A DNA stretch of 64,000 nt from DASQMT01 sp963835735 (GTDB lineage Bacteria > Actinomycetota > Thermoleophilia > Solirubrobacterales > Solirubrobacteraceae), in contig CAWIGP010000002.1 in the NCBI GenBank assembly GCA_963835735.1, positions 248,001 to 312,000 on the forward strand, read 5' to 3'. The notes beneath the pieces are model-generated. The model did no database searches and was not told where the DNA came from. It saw only the letters and a list, made by a program, of their open reading frames with translations. Shown piece after piece: positions 7,426-15,910 of the stretch. Position numbers and translations under genes: made by a program. How positions within the stretch are numbered: the stretch's first letter is position 1; every line of letters begins with the position of its first letter.

Positions 7426-8391
7426 CTAAGTGACCGACTGCTGGTACAGGGTGAAGCCGATCGCGCTGCAGACGGCCGCGACGATCCAGAAGCGCAGGAT
7501 GATCTTCGTCTCCGACCATGCCAGCAGCTCGAAGTGGTGGTGGATGGGCGCCATCAGGAAGACGCGCTTGCGAAAGACCTGGAACGAGAAGACCTGGATC
7601 AGGACCGACAGCGCCTCGATCACGAAGATCCCGCCCATCACGATCAGCAGCACCTCGGTCTTCGTCATCACCGCGAGCGCCGCGATCGCTCCGCCGAGCC
7701 CGAGCGAGCCCGTGTCGCCCATGAAGATCGACGCGGGGAACGAGTTGAACCACAGGAAGCCCACGCACGCGCCGACAAGGCAGGCGGCGACGAGCGCGAG
7801 GTCGGTCTGGCGCGTCGTGAAGGTGATCCCGATGTACGCGAGCAGCACGATCGCCGAGCAGCCGGCCGCGAGGCCGTCAAGCCCGTCGGTCAGGTTGACC
7901 GCCGACGTCGTGCCCGCCAGCACCAGGTAGATCAGGATCGGATAGAAGTAGCCGAGATCGATCGTCGCGTCGATCACGCGCAGGTTGAGGGTGTCGGGCA
8001 GATCGGCCCAGCGCGTCGCCACGAGCCACAGGCCGACCGAGATCCCCAGCGTGATGATCAGCTTCCACCGCCCGCGCAACCCCAGCGAGCGTTTCTTGAC
8101 GAGCTTCATGTAGTCGTCGGCGAAGCCGAGCGCGGCGCACGCCAGCGCCACGCCGATCACGCCGACCGAGCGGGCGTCGAGCTCGGTCAGGAGCAGGAAC
8201 GGCACCGCGATCGCGGTGAAGATGATGATCCCGCCCATCGTCGGCGTGCCCGCCTTGGCGTGGTGCTCCTGCGGCCCTTCCTCGCGGATCTGCTGGCCGA
8301 ACTCGCGCTCGCGCAGGAACTCGATGAACTGGGGCGAGAGGAAGATGCAGATGAGCAGCGAGGCGGTTCCGCCGATGAGGACCTCGCCCAT
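7426..8391 (-). CDS. mraY: Phospho-MurNAc-pentapeptide translocase (MraY)
   Basis: Integral membrane enzyme that joins phospho-MurNAc-pentapeptide to undecaprenyl phosphate, giving lipid I. 321 residues with about ten membrane helices. Signature blocks are present: 'GTPTMGGIIIF', the Mg-binding 'GFADDYMK', 'NLTDGLDGLAAG', 'FLWFNSFPASIFMGDTGSL' and the 'APIHHHFEL' triple-His motif. Start ATG overlaps the murF stop (TGATG), implying translational coupling. Confidence 0.96.
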   Translation of the reverse strand: MGEVLIGGTASLLICIFLSPQFIEFLREREFGQQIREEGPQEHHAKAGTPTMGGIIIFTAIAVPFLLLTELDARSVGVIGVALACAALGFADDYMKLVKKRSLGLRGRWKLIITLGISVGLWLVATRWADLPDTLNLRVIDATIDLGYFYPILIYLVLAGTTSAVNLTDGLDGLAAGCSAIVLLAYIGITFTTRQTDLALVAACLVGACVGFLWFNSFPASIFMGDTGSLGLGGAIAALAVMTKTEVLLIVMGGIFVIEALSVLIQVFSFQVFRKRVFLMAPIHHHFELLAWSETKIILRFWIVAAVCSAIGFTLYQQSVT

Positions 8392-9812
8392 CAGCCGGCC
8401 CCGAGCGCCTCGGAGACCAGCTCGAGCCCGACGCCGCGCGAGGCCTTCACCAGCACGATGTCGCCAGGAGCGACGAGCTCGGTCGCCAGCGCCGCGGCCG
8501 CCGCCGCGTCCGGGACCGAGTGCGCCTCGCCGTCGTACGTGCCGAGCATCGCCGCCGAGCGCGGGCCGACCGCGATCAGCAGCTCGACACCGGACGCTGC
8601 CGCGTACGCCCCGATCTCCTCGTGACGGCGTCGCTCGTCGGGCCCGAGCTCGAGCATGTCGCCGAGCACGGCGACGCGCCGGCCGGCGGGGTCCTGCACG
8701 GCGAGGTCATCCAGTGCGGCGCGCATCGACAGCGGGTTGGCGTTGTAGCAGTCGTTGATGACCGTCCCGCCGCCGGGCAGCGCCAGCCGCTCCCCGCGCA
8801 TGGCGCCGAAGCGCACGTCGACGCGCCCCTCCGGGCGGACGCCGACCGCGCGCGCCGCGGCGACGGCTGCGAGCGTGTTGCGCAGGTTGTGTGCGGAGTC
8901 GAACGGCAACTCGAGCGCGAACTCGTCCTTCCCGGCCCGCACGATATGGCGCTGCGGCCCCAGATCGCCCGGCGACACACCGGCGTAGTCGACGTCCCCG
9001 CCCGGTCCGAACGTCACGACCTCCAGCTGCTCGCGCAGGTAGGGCTCGAGCAATGGCTCGTCGGCGGGGATCACCGCCACCGCGCCGTCGCGCATGCCCA
9101 CCAACAGCTCGGCCTTTGCCCCCGCGACCCCCTCGAGCGACCCCAGCTGCTCAAGATGGACCGGCCCGACGTTCGTGATCACGCCGACGTCGGGCTCGCA
9201 GATCGCGGTCAGCTCGGCGATCTGTCCGAAGCCGCGCATGGCGAGCTCGAGCACGAGCACCTCGGTACCCGGCGGCGCGGCGAGCAGCTCGAGCGGCAGG
9301 CCGATCTCCGTGTTGAAGTTCTCGCGGCTGGATGCGACCGCCCTGTGCGGAGCGATCAGCGCGGCGATCAGGTCCTTGGTCGACGTCTTGCCGACCGAGC
9401 CCGTGACCGCGATCACGTCGGCGCCGAGCTCGCGGCGCCAGGCCCGCGCGAGCGCGCCGAGCGCGGCGACCGGACGCTCGGCGGCGAGCACCGCGCCGCC
9501 GTTCGCGCCGGCGGCGTCGCGCGCCCACGCCGGCGCGGCGAGCACGCCCCAAGCCCCGGCGCGCAGCGCGTCCGCGGCGAAGCGCCCGCCGTCGACACGC
9601 TCGCCCGGAAGCGCGACGAAGAGGTCCCCGGGCTCGAGCGCGCGGGAGTCGACCACGACGCGTGACGGGCCCTCGCGCCCGCGCCGCACCCGGCCCTCGC
9701 TCCCGCCGGGCACCGCGCCCTCACCCGCGCCGGGCACCGCGCCCTCGCCCGCGCCGCGCACCAGCGTTGCGCCCGCCGCCCGGGCGATCCGCGCCGCGTC
9801 CCAGCCCGTCAC
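8391..9812 (-). CDS. murF: UDP-MurNAc-tripeptide--D-Ala-D-Ala ligase (MurF)
   Basis: Last cytoplasmic Mur ligase, adding D-Ala-D-Ala. 473 residues from a GTG start that overlaps the murE stop (GTGA). P-loop GSVGKTST at 138-145, 'ENFNTEIGLP', 'NDCYNANP' and 'VLGDMLELG' are typical. Between the N-terminal start and the substrate domain lies a short repeat, about residues 19-36, with GAGEGAVP present twice, coded by a 24-bp DNA repeat around 9701-9762; it looks like a young in-frame expansion, as in murD. Confidence 0.94.
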   Translation of the reverse strand: MTGWDAARIARAAGATLVRGAGEGAVPGAGEGAVPGGSEGRVRRGREGPSRVVVDSRALEPGDLFVALPGERVDGGRFAADALRAGAWGVLAAPAWARDAAGANGGAVLAAERPVAALGALARAWRRELGADVIAVTGSVGKTSTKDLIAALIAPHRAVASSRENFNTEIGLPLELLAAPPGTEVLVLELAMRGFGQIAELTAICEPDVGVITNVGPVHLEQLGSLEGVAGAKAELLVGMRDGAVAVIPADEPLLEPYLREQLEVVTFGPGGDVDYAGVSPGDLGPQRHIVRAGKDEFALELPFDSAHNLRNTLAAVAAARAVGVRPEGRVDVRFGAMRGERLALPGGGTVINDCYNANPLSMRAALDDLAVQDPAGRRVAVLGDMLELGPDERRRHEEIGAYAAASGVELLIAVGPRSAAMLGTYDGEAHSVPDAAAAAALATELVAPGDIVLVKASRGVGLELVSEALGAG

Positions 9813-11236
9813 CGACGCACCGCCAGCAGCGCGTCGCGCGCGACCTCGACGTCGTCGAACGGCTCCTTGCGCCCGCCCTCGAACTCCTGCCCCTGCTCGT
9901 GCCCCTTGCCGGCGATCACGACGACATCGCCCGGCCCCGCCAGCTCGATCGCCTGCGCTATCGCTTCGCGCCGGTCGACCATGCGTTTCACGTGAAACGC
10001 GCCGGCCGGGATCCCGGCGAGGATCTCGTCGATGATCGCCTCCGGCGGCTCGGACCGCGGGTTGTCGGACGTGACGATCGCGACGTCCGCCAGCCGCGCG
10101 GCGACCGCGCCCATCAGCGGTCGCTTCGCCCGGTCGCGGTCGCCGCCCGCGCCGAACACGACGAGCACGCGGCCCGTCGCGAGCTCACGCGCGGAAGCGA
10201 GCACCTTCTCGAGCGCCCCGGGCTTGTGGGAGTAGTCGACGAGCACGGCGAAGTCCTGGCCCACGTCGACCGCCTGCACGCGGCCCGGCACCGGCGTCAC
10301 GGTCCGCAGCGCAGCGGCCATCTGCTCCAGCTCGAGCCCGAGCGCATCGCCCGCCGCGAGCGCGACCAGCGCGTTCGCCGCGTTGAAGCGACCGCGCAGC
10401 GGCAGCTCGACGGCTGCCTCGCCGGCGGGCGAGCGGACCGTGAAAGCGCTTCCCCCGAGCTCGGCGCGGAGATCGAGGGCCTGCCAGTCGGCGGGCCGTT
10501 CGATCGACACCGTGACCGGGCCGTCAAGCCGGCCGGCCAGCCGCCGGCCCCACGCGTCGTCGAGGACCACGATCGACCGCCCGACGTCGAACTCGTCGAA
10601 CAGGCGCTCCTTGGCGGCGAAGTACGCCTCCATGTCGGGATGGAAATCCAGGTGGTCCTGGCTCAGGTTCGTGAACGCGGCGGCCGCGAAGTGGATTCCG
10701 TCGACCCGGCGCAGTTCAAGCGCGTGCGACGAGACCTCCATCGCGCACGCGCGGTCGCCCGCGTCGAGCATCGCCTTGAACGTCGCCTGCAGGTCGATCG
10801 CCTCCGGCGTGGTGCGCACCGCGGGCCGCTCCTCGCCGCCGACGATCGACGTCACACCGCCGAGCAGCCCACACGGCCGGCCCGCGGCCTCGAACAGGTG
10901 GCGGACGACGTACGTTGTGGTCGTCTTCCCGCTCGTGCCGGTGATGCCCACCACGGGCAGTACGGCCGTCGGGTCGCCGTTCAGGCGGGCCGCGGCGCGG
11001 GCCATCGCCGCGCGCACGTCATCGACGATCACCTCAGGGACACCGAGCCCGAGCGGGCGCTGCACGACGAGCGCGGTCGCGCCGCGCGCCACGGCGTCGG
11101 GGGCGAAGTCGTGCCCGTCGCGGGTGAAGCCGGGCACGCAGAAGAACAGCGTGCCGGGTTTCACCGCCCGGTTGTCATAGGCGAGGGCGTCGACGTCCAC
11201 GTCGGGCCCGTCGCCGAGCAGGTCGCGCAACGTCAT
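9809..11236 (-). CDS. murE: UDP-MurNAc-L-Ala-D-Glu--meso-DAP ligase (MurE)
   Basis: Mur ligase adding the third residue of the stem peptide. 475 residues from ATG 11236. P-loop GTSGKTTT at 110-117. The DNPR motif (about 391-394) in 'TSDNPRSEP' is the known specificity signature for meso-diaminopimelate rather than lysine, so the wall is predicted to be A1gamma-like with meso-DAP. The end overlaps the murF start. Its start is 34 bp from the stop of the unrelated acyl-CoA dehydrogenase gene upstream. Confidence 0.95.
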   Translation of the reverse strand: MTLRDLLGDGPDVDVDALAYDNRAVKPGTLFFCVPGFTRDGHDFAPDAVARGATALVVQRPLGLGVPEVIVDDVRAAMARAAARLNGDPTAVLPVVGITGTSGKTTTTYVVRHLFEAAGRPCGLLGGVTSIVGGEERPAVRTTPEAIDLQATFKAMLDAGDRACAMEVSSHALELRRVDGIHFAAAAFTNLSQDHLDFHPDMEAYFAAKERLFDEFDVGRSIVVLDDAWGRRLAGRLDGPVTVSIERPADWQALDLRAELGGSAFTVRSPAGEAAVELPLRGRFNAANALVALAAGDALGLELEQMAAALRTVTPVPGRVQAVDVGQDFAVLVDYSHKPGALEKVLASARELATGRVLVVFGAGGDRDRAKRPLMGAVAARLADVAIVTSDNPRSEPPEAIIDEILAGIPAGAFHVKRMVDRREAIAQAIELAGPGDVVVIAGKGHEQGQEFEGGRKEPFDDVEVARDALLAVRR

Positions 11237-11270
11237 GCGCGACGACACCCTAGCGCCGGCCCCGGCCGGT

Positions 11271-12857
11271 TCAGGCCGCCAGCGCGCGCTCCACGATCGC
11301 CGCGCCGTCGATCCCGCGCGGCAGCGTCCCGAACGCCCGTCCGCGCGCCTCGCCGAGTCGGCCGGCGCAGAACGCGTCAGCCACCGCGGCGGGAGCGTGG
11401 CGTACGAGCAGCGAGCCCTGGAACGCCAGCGCGAGGTCCTCGACCGCCCGGCGCGCGAGCCATTGCGCGTCGTCCCCGGCGAGCTCGCCGAGTGAGGCGG
11501 GCAGCGCGTCGAGATGGGCGTCGAGCCGCGCATCGGCGCCGCGCCCGCGCTCGCACTCGTCCAGGAAGGCCGGCAACCCCTCGGGCTCGCGCACGAGCGC
11601 GCGCAGCACGTCGAGCGAGATCACGTTGCCCGAGCCCTCCCAGATGCCGTTCAGTGGCGAGTCGCGCAACAGCTGCGGCATCGGCGACTCTTCCACAAAG
11701 CCGTTGCCGCCGAGGCACTCGAGCGCCTCCGCCGCATGCGGGGTCGCCCGCTTGCAGATCCAGTACTTCATGACCGCCGTGCCGAAGCGCCGCAGCGGTT
11801 TGTCGTCCTCGTCGTACGAACGCGCGAGCCGTAGCGCCGACGCCGTCGCCGCCTCGGACTCGACCGCGAGGTCCGCGAGCACGTTGACCATCAGCGGCTG
11901 CTCGACCAGGCGCGCTCCGAACGCGCTGCGGTGGCGGGCGTGGTGGACCGCCTCGGCGACGCCGCGCCGCATCGACGTCGCGCTACCGACGATGCAGTCC
12001 AGCCGCGTGTGCGTGACCATCTCGATGATCGTCGCCACGCCGCGGCCCTCGTCGCCGAGCATTCGCGCCGGCGCGCCGCGGAACTCGACCTCCGACGAAG
12101 CGAGCGAGCGCGTGCCGAGCTTGTCCTTCAGCCGCTGGATCTCGAACCCAGGGCCGCGCTCCACCAGGAAACACGACAGGCCGCCGGGCGCCTGCGCGAG
12201 CACGAGGAACACGTCGCACATCGGGTGCGAGCAGAACCACTTGTGGCCGGTCAGCTCGTACGCGCCGTCGCCGGCCGGCTCGGCGCGCGTCGTGCCCGCG
12301 CGCACGTCCGAGCCGCCCTGCTTCTCGGTCATCGCCATCCCGCACAGCGCGCCGCGCTCGTAGTCGGGCAGCGTCAGCCGCGGCTCCCACTCGGCGGCGA
12401 GCTGGGGGTCGACCCGAAGCGCCGGGATCGCCGAGTAGGTCATCGAGACCGGGCACATCACGCCGGCGTTCGCCTGCGTCCACAGCAACTCGAGCGCCGC
12501 ACGCGCCACGTGCGCGCCGGGGCGCGGCTCGCGCCAGGGCAGCGCGTGGATCTCGCGCTCGACCGCACCGCGCAGCAGCCAGTGCCAGCTCGGGTCGTAC
12601 TCGACGCGGTCGATGCGGTGCCCGTAGCGGTCGTGCGTCTGCAGCCGCGGCTCGTTGCGCTCGGCGCGGCGGCCGTGCGCCTGCGCCTCGGCAGACCCGG
12701 CGACCGCGCCGGTGTCGCGCACGCGGTCGATCGCCCACGCCGCGCCCTCGCGCTCGAGCCCCTCGCGCAGCACCAGGTCCGCATCGAAGTAGTTCACGTC
12801 CTCGAACGGCGGCGGCTGATTGAAGACGTCGTGAGTGCCTGAGTGGGTTCGACGCAC
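11271..12857 (-). CDS. AidB-like acyl-CoA dehydrogenase family protein
   Basis: FAD-dependent acyl-CoA dehydrogenase fold, AidB subgroup. 528 residues from GTG 12857; the start gives 'VRRTHSGTHDVFNQPPPFEDVN', matching the 'THxVFNQ' beginning of AidB proteins, while upstream codons fall in a repeat element. Seen: 'CPVSMTYSAIPAL', 'GMAMTEKQGGSDVR', 'LTGHKWFCSHPMCDVFLVLAQ', 'TRLDCIVGSATSMRRG' and 'ECLGGNGFVEES...IWEGSGNV'. E. coli AidB is part of the adaptive response to alkylation; together with the ATL gene 4 kb away this may hint at DNA-alkylation protection, but that is inference. It splits murE from ftsI. Confidence 0.88.
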   Translation of the reverse strand: MRRTHSGTHDVFNQPPPFEDVNYFDADLVLREGLEREGAAWAIDRVRDTGAVAGSAEAQAHGRRAERNEPRLQTHDRYGHRIDRVEYDPSWHWLLRGAVEREIHALPWREPRPGAHVARAALELLWTQANAGVMCPVSMTYSAIPALRVDPQLAAEWEPRLTLPDYERGALCGMAMTEKQGGSDVRAGTTRAEPAGDGAYELTGHKWFCSHPMCDVFLVLAQAPGGLSCFLVERGPGFEIQRLKDKLGTRSLASSEVEFRGAPARMLGDEGRGVATIIEMVTHTRLDCIVGSATSMRRGVAEAVHHARHRSAFGARLVEQPLMVNVLADLAVESEAATASALRLARSYDEDDKPLRRFGTAVMKYWICKRATPHAAEALECLGGNGFVEESPMPQLLRDSPLNGIWEGSGNVISLDVLRALVREPEGLPAFLDECERGRGADARLDAHLDALPASLGELAGDDAQWLARRAVEDLALAFQGSLLVRHAPAAVADAFCAGRLGEARGRAFGTLPRGIDGAAIVERALAA

Positions 12858-12873
12858 GGGATTCAGTTTTCGC

Positions 12874-12978
12874 CTGCCAGGCGAGTCCGCTCGTTCCTCG
12901 CGACTCGCCTTCGGCGACGTTACACGCCCTGCCAGGCGAGTCCGCTCGTACCTCGCGACTCGCCTTCGGCGACGATAC
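12874..12978. repeat. Two 50-bp palindromic repeat units, 55-bp period
   Basis: Nearly identical 50-bp copies at 12874-12923 and 12929-12978 (two differences noticed). Each holds a perfect 8-bp inverted repeat, GGCGAGTC ... GACTCGCC, around a 14-nt centre, followed by TTCGGCGACG. They fill the divergent promoter region between the acyl-CoA dehydrogenase and DUF4126 genes. Form and place resemble REP-type dispersed intergenic palindromes; no other copy is seen in this window. Confidence 0.8.
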
Positions 12979-12982
12979 ATGG

Positions 12983-13564
12983 GTGGACGCGCTCCCGTTG
13001 GTCATCTCCAGCGGCTGGGCCGCCGGCGTCAACGCCTACGCGACCGTGCTGCTGCTCGGCATCTTCGGGCGACTGGGGCTCGGCGACGTGCCGGACGGGC
13101 TCGAGAGCCCCGGCGTGATGATCGCCGCCGGCGTGCTCTACGCGGTCGAGTTCGTCACCGACAAGATCCCCTACGTCGACCACCTGTGGGACTCGATCCA
13201 CACCGCGATCCGGCCGACCATCGCAGCCGTGCTCGGCGTGCTGCTCGCCGGCGACGCCGAGGGGCTCGAGGAGGCGCTCGCCGCGGTCGGCTCCGGCACG
13301 ACCGCGCTCGCCAGCCACGCGGTCAAGGCCGGGCTGCGAGTCGTGGTCAACATCTCGCCCGACCCGGTCACGACCGCGACGGCGAGCCTCACCGAGGACG
13401 TGCTCGTCGGCGGCGTCGTCGCGCTGATCGTCACGCATCCGTGGATCGCGCTGGTGGTCTCGATGACGCTGCTCGCGCTGGGAGCCGCGCTGCTGGCCTG
13501 GCTGTGGGGCCGGATCAGAGGCCCTAAGGGGCGATCCGGAGGTTCGTCAGCGCGTAGTTCGTGA
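12983..13564 (+). CDS. DUF4126 family membrane protein
   Basis: 193 residues from GTG 12983. Hydrophobic segments at about 3-27, 42-58, 75-90 and 140-175 and the opening 'SGWAAGVNAYATVLLLGI' match the DUF4126 family of small bacterial membrane proteins, whose function is not known. 'DKIPYVDHLWDSIHTAIRP' is the most conserved-looking polar segment. It is the only plus-strand gene inside the dcw region, divergent from the acyl-CoA dehydrogenase, and its 3' end overlaps the ftsI 3' end by 41 bp (convergent). Confidence 0.85.
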   Translation: MDALPLVISSGWAAGVNAYATVLLLGIFGRLGLGDVPDGLESPGVMIAAGVLYAVEFVTDKIPYVDHLWDSIHTAIRPTIAAVLGVLLAGDAEGLEEALAAVGSGTTALASHAVKAGLRVVVNISPDPVTTATASLTEDVLVGGVVALIVTHPWIALVVSMTLLALGAALLAWLWGRIRGPKGRSGGSSARSS

Positions 13565-15179
13565 TGTCCTTGAACGCCGGGCCGGCGACCGTGCCGCCGT
13601 AGATGTCGCCCTGCGGCTCGTCGACCATCACCGCGACCAGCAACTGCGGGCGCTTGGCTGGCGCGAAGCCGACGAACGACGCGACGAACTTCGTCTTCGA
13701 GTAGCCGCCGTTCTCGTCGGGCTTCTCCGCGGTGCCGGTCTTGCCGGCGAGCTGATAGCCCTCGATTCCGGCGCCGGTCGCCGTACCGCCCGGGCCGAGT
13801 ACTCCCTCGAGCATCTCGCGCACCTGCGCGGAGGTCTCCTCGGAGATCACCCGCCGGCCCTTGGGGATCGGCTGCTTGCGGCCGCCGACCGCGTCGACGA
13901 TGTGCGGCGGGCGCAGGGTGCCGCCGTTGGCGATCGCCGCGTAGCCGGCGGCCATCTGCATCGGAGTGACCGCGAGGCCCTGGCCCATCGCCATGTTCGC
14001 GGCCGTCGCGCCGGAGTAGTCGGCGTAGTCGAGCAGGATGCCCGACTCCTCTCCCGGCATGTCGACCCCGGTCGGCTTGCCGAAGCCGAAGCGCCGCACC
14101 CACTGGTCGAAGCGGCGGGCACCGAGCGTGCGGCCGATCAGCGCGGCGCCGACGTTCGACGACTCGGCGAGGATGCCCGCGACCGTGCGCGTCTCCCACC
14201 CGCGGTCATGCGCGTCGCTGATCTGGCGGTCGGCGACCTGGAGGATCGGCGGGAGGCTGAACTCGGTCGACGGGGTCACCTCTCCGTCCTCCAGCGCACT
14301 GGCGACGGTGAACGCCTTGAACGTCGAGCCGGGCTCGTACGTCGCGCCGGAGGCGCGGTTCGTCCGCGCGAAGCCGGGCGCGTCCTGGAGCCGGTTGGCG
14401 TTGACGCGCGGCCAGTTGGCCAGCGCGATGATCGCGCCGTCGCGCGGGTCCATCACGACCGCGGTCGCAGCCCGCGGCCGCCACGCCTCGCCGACCCCGG
14501 CGAGCACCTGCTCGGTGTGGTCCTGGATGTTCGCGTCGAGCGTCAGCCGGACGCGCTCGCCGGGCAGCGTGCGCTGGTCCTCGCGCAGCTCGATCGTGTC
14601 CCCGAGCGCGTCCCGCACCAGCCGGCGCTCGCCGTCGCTCCCGCGCAGCTGGGCGTCGTAGCGGTACTCCAGCCCGGCGAGCCCGTGGCCCTCGGTGCCG
14701 ACGTTGCCGAGCAGCTGCGACGCCATCCAGTCGCGCGGGTACTCGCGGCTGAACTCGGGGATGAACTCCAGCCCTTCGATCTCGAGCTTCTGTGCGCGGA
14801 CGGCCCTTCGCGTGGGTACGCGGCGGGCGAGGTAGACGAAGCCGGTGTCGCGCCGGGCGAGCCGCTCGAGCAGCTCGTCCTGCGGCTTACCGAGGATGCG
14901 CGACAGCTTGGCGGCGACCGCGACCGGGTCCTTGATCAGGTACGGAGTGGCGGCGATCGTCTGTGCCGGCTGGGACACAGCCAGCTCGGTCCCGTTGACA
15001 TCTGTGATCGTGCCGCGCCGCGCCGGCACGACGATCTGCTGCTTCTGCTGGGTGGCGGCGGCGCTCCGCAACGAGTCGGCACGCACGACGCCGAGCCACC
15101 CGGCGCGTGCGCCGGCGAGCACGAGCATGGCGAGGAAGACCGCGAACAGCAGCCCGATGCGCCGCTCGATCAGCCCCAC
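13524..15179 (-). CDS. ftsI: Peptidoglycan transpeptidase FtsI (PBP3, class B PBP)
   Basis: Septal D,D-transpeptidase working with FtsW. 551 residues: short cytoplasmic tail, one membrane helix (about 9-27), dimerisation/pedestal domain, then the penicillin-binding domain with S-T-F-K at 285-288, S-S-N at 340-342 and K-T-G-T at 480-483. 'VPARRGTITDVNGTELA' at about 51-67 is the usual class B PBP entry. Spacing of 2 bp from the ftsL-like gene. Its 3' end overlaps a convergent DUF4126 gene, an arrangement created by the insertion between ftsI and murE. Confidence 0.95.
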   Translation of the reverse strand: MGLIERRIGLLFAVFLAMLVLAGARAGWLGVVRADSLRSAAATQQKQQIVVPARRGTITDVNGTELAVSQPAQTIAATPYLIKDPVAVAAKLSRILGKPQDELLERLARRDTGFVYLARRVPTRRAVRAQKLEIEGLEFIPEFSREYPRDWMASQLLGNVGTEGHGLAGLEYRYDAQLRGSDGERRLVRDALGDTIELREDQRTLPGERVRLTLDANIQDHTEQVLAGVGEAWRPRAATAVVMDPRDGAIIALANWPRVNANRLQDAPGFARTNRASGATYEPGSTFKAFTVASALEDGEVTPSTEFSLPPILQVADRQISDAHDRGWETRTVAGILAESSNVGAALIGRTLGARRFDQWVRRFGFGKPTGVDMPGEESGILLDYADYSGATAANMAMGQGLAVTPMQMAAGYAAIANGGTLRPPHIVDAVGGRKQPIPKGRRVISEETSAQVREMLEGVLGPGGTATGAGIEGYQLAGKTGTAEKPDENGGYSKTKFVASFVGFAPAKRPQLLVAVMVDEPQGDIYGGTVAGPAFKDITNYALTNLRIAP

Positions 15180-15181
15180 CG

Positions 15182-15910
15182 CTACCCCTGTCCGGCGACC
15201 GCCCCGCCCGCTGGCGAGACTTCGGTCGTGGCGGGCGGGGTCTCCTGCACGGCGGGTGCGGGCGTTGTGACCGGCGGCGGCTCGGCCGCGGCCGGTTCGG
15301 TAGTCGTCGTCGTCGTCGGGACCGTCGCTGTCGCCGCGTCGGCCGGCACGATGGTCGTCGGGGCGACCGGCGCCACCAGCGAGCCCGGCACGATGCCGCC
15401 GTTGGCGAGCAGCGCCGCGGCCGCCTCGGACGGCGCCTCCATCCGGCGCACCGCGCGCTCGGCGTCGAGCGGCCCGGGCGTCAGGTAGCCGACCTGGCCG
15501 GCGGCGGGCAGCACCATCCCGAGCGCCTGCGCGCCGTCGCCGATCCGGTCGGGCGCCGACAACCGCGCAATCGACATCTCGAGCTCAGCGTTCTGGCGCT
15601 CCAGCGTCGTCGTCGTCTCCACGGCGCGCGAGATCCCGGAGTTGAGCTTGAGCAGCGAGACCTGCATGGCGACGATTCCGCCGAGCAGCGCGCCGAGCGC
15701 CCAGATCCACAGCCGGCTGCGTAGGAGGCGGTCGACGACTCGGTGGTCGGGCAGCGCACGAACGCGAGCGAAGATGCCGGTCGAGCCGCGACGCGGGAGG
15801 CTCGCTCCCGCGGGCGCGACCCGCCGCACCGGGCCGGACACGCGCCGCGGCCCGCGCGGGGCGGTGCGGGCTGCCGCCCGGCGATGCGAGCGTGCCGGTG
15901 CAGGCGTCAT
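15182..15910 (-). CDS. ftsL: FtsL-like septum protein with long Pro/Thr tail
   Basis: 242 residues. Basic, proline-rich cytoplasmic region (1-75), one membrane helix ('LWIWALGALLGGIVAMQVSLL', about 80-100), then a leucine-zipper-like stretch ('LNSGISRAVETTTTLERQNAELEMSIARL') ending in a motif 'APDRIGDGAQALGMVLP' typical of FtsL/DivIC-like proteins. The C-terminal ~90 residues are Pro/Thr/Ala-rich and low complexity, longer than usual. Place between rsmH and ftsI is the ftsL position. ATGA overlap with rsmH. Confidence 0.8.
   Translation of the reverse strand: MTPAPARSHRRAAARTAPRGPRRVSGPVRRVAPAGASLPRRGSTGIFARVRALPDHRVVDRLLRSRLWIWALGALLGGIVAMQVSLLKLNSGISRAVETTTTLERQNAELEMSIARLSAPDRIGDGAQALGMVLPAAGQVGYLTPGPLDAERAVRRMEAPSEAAAALLANGGIVPGSLVAPVAPTTIVPADAATATVPTTTTTTEPAAAEPPPVTTPAPAVQETPPATTEVSPAGGAVAGQG

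Noticed and set aside
12874..12978. CRISPR array
   Set aside because: Only two units with 5-bp separation and internal palindromes; no spacers and no cas genes in the window.
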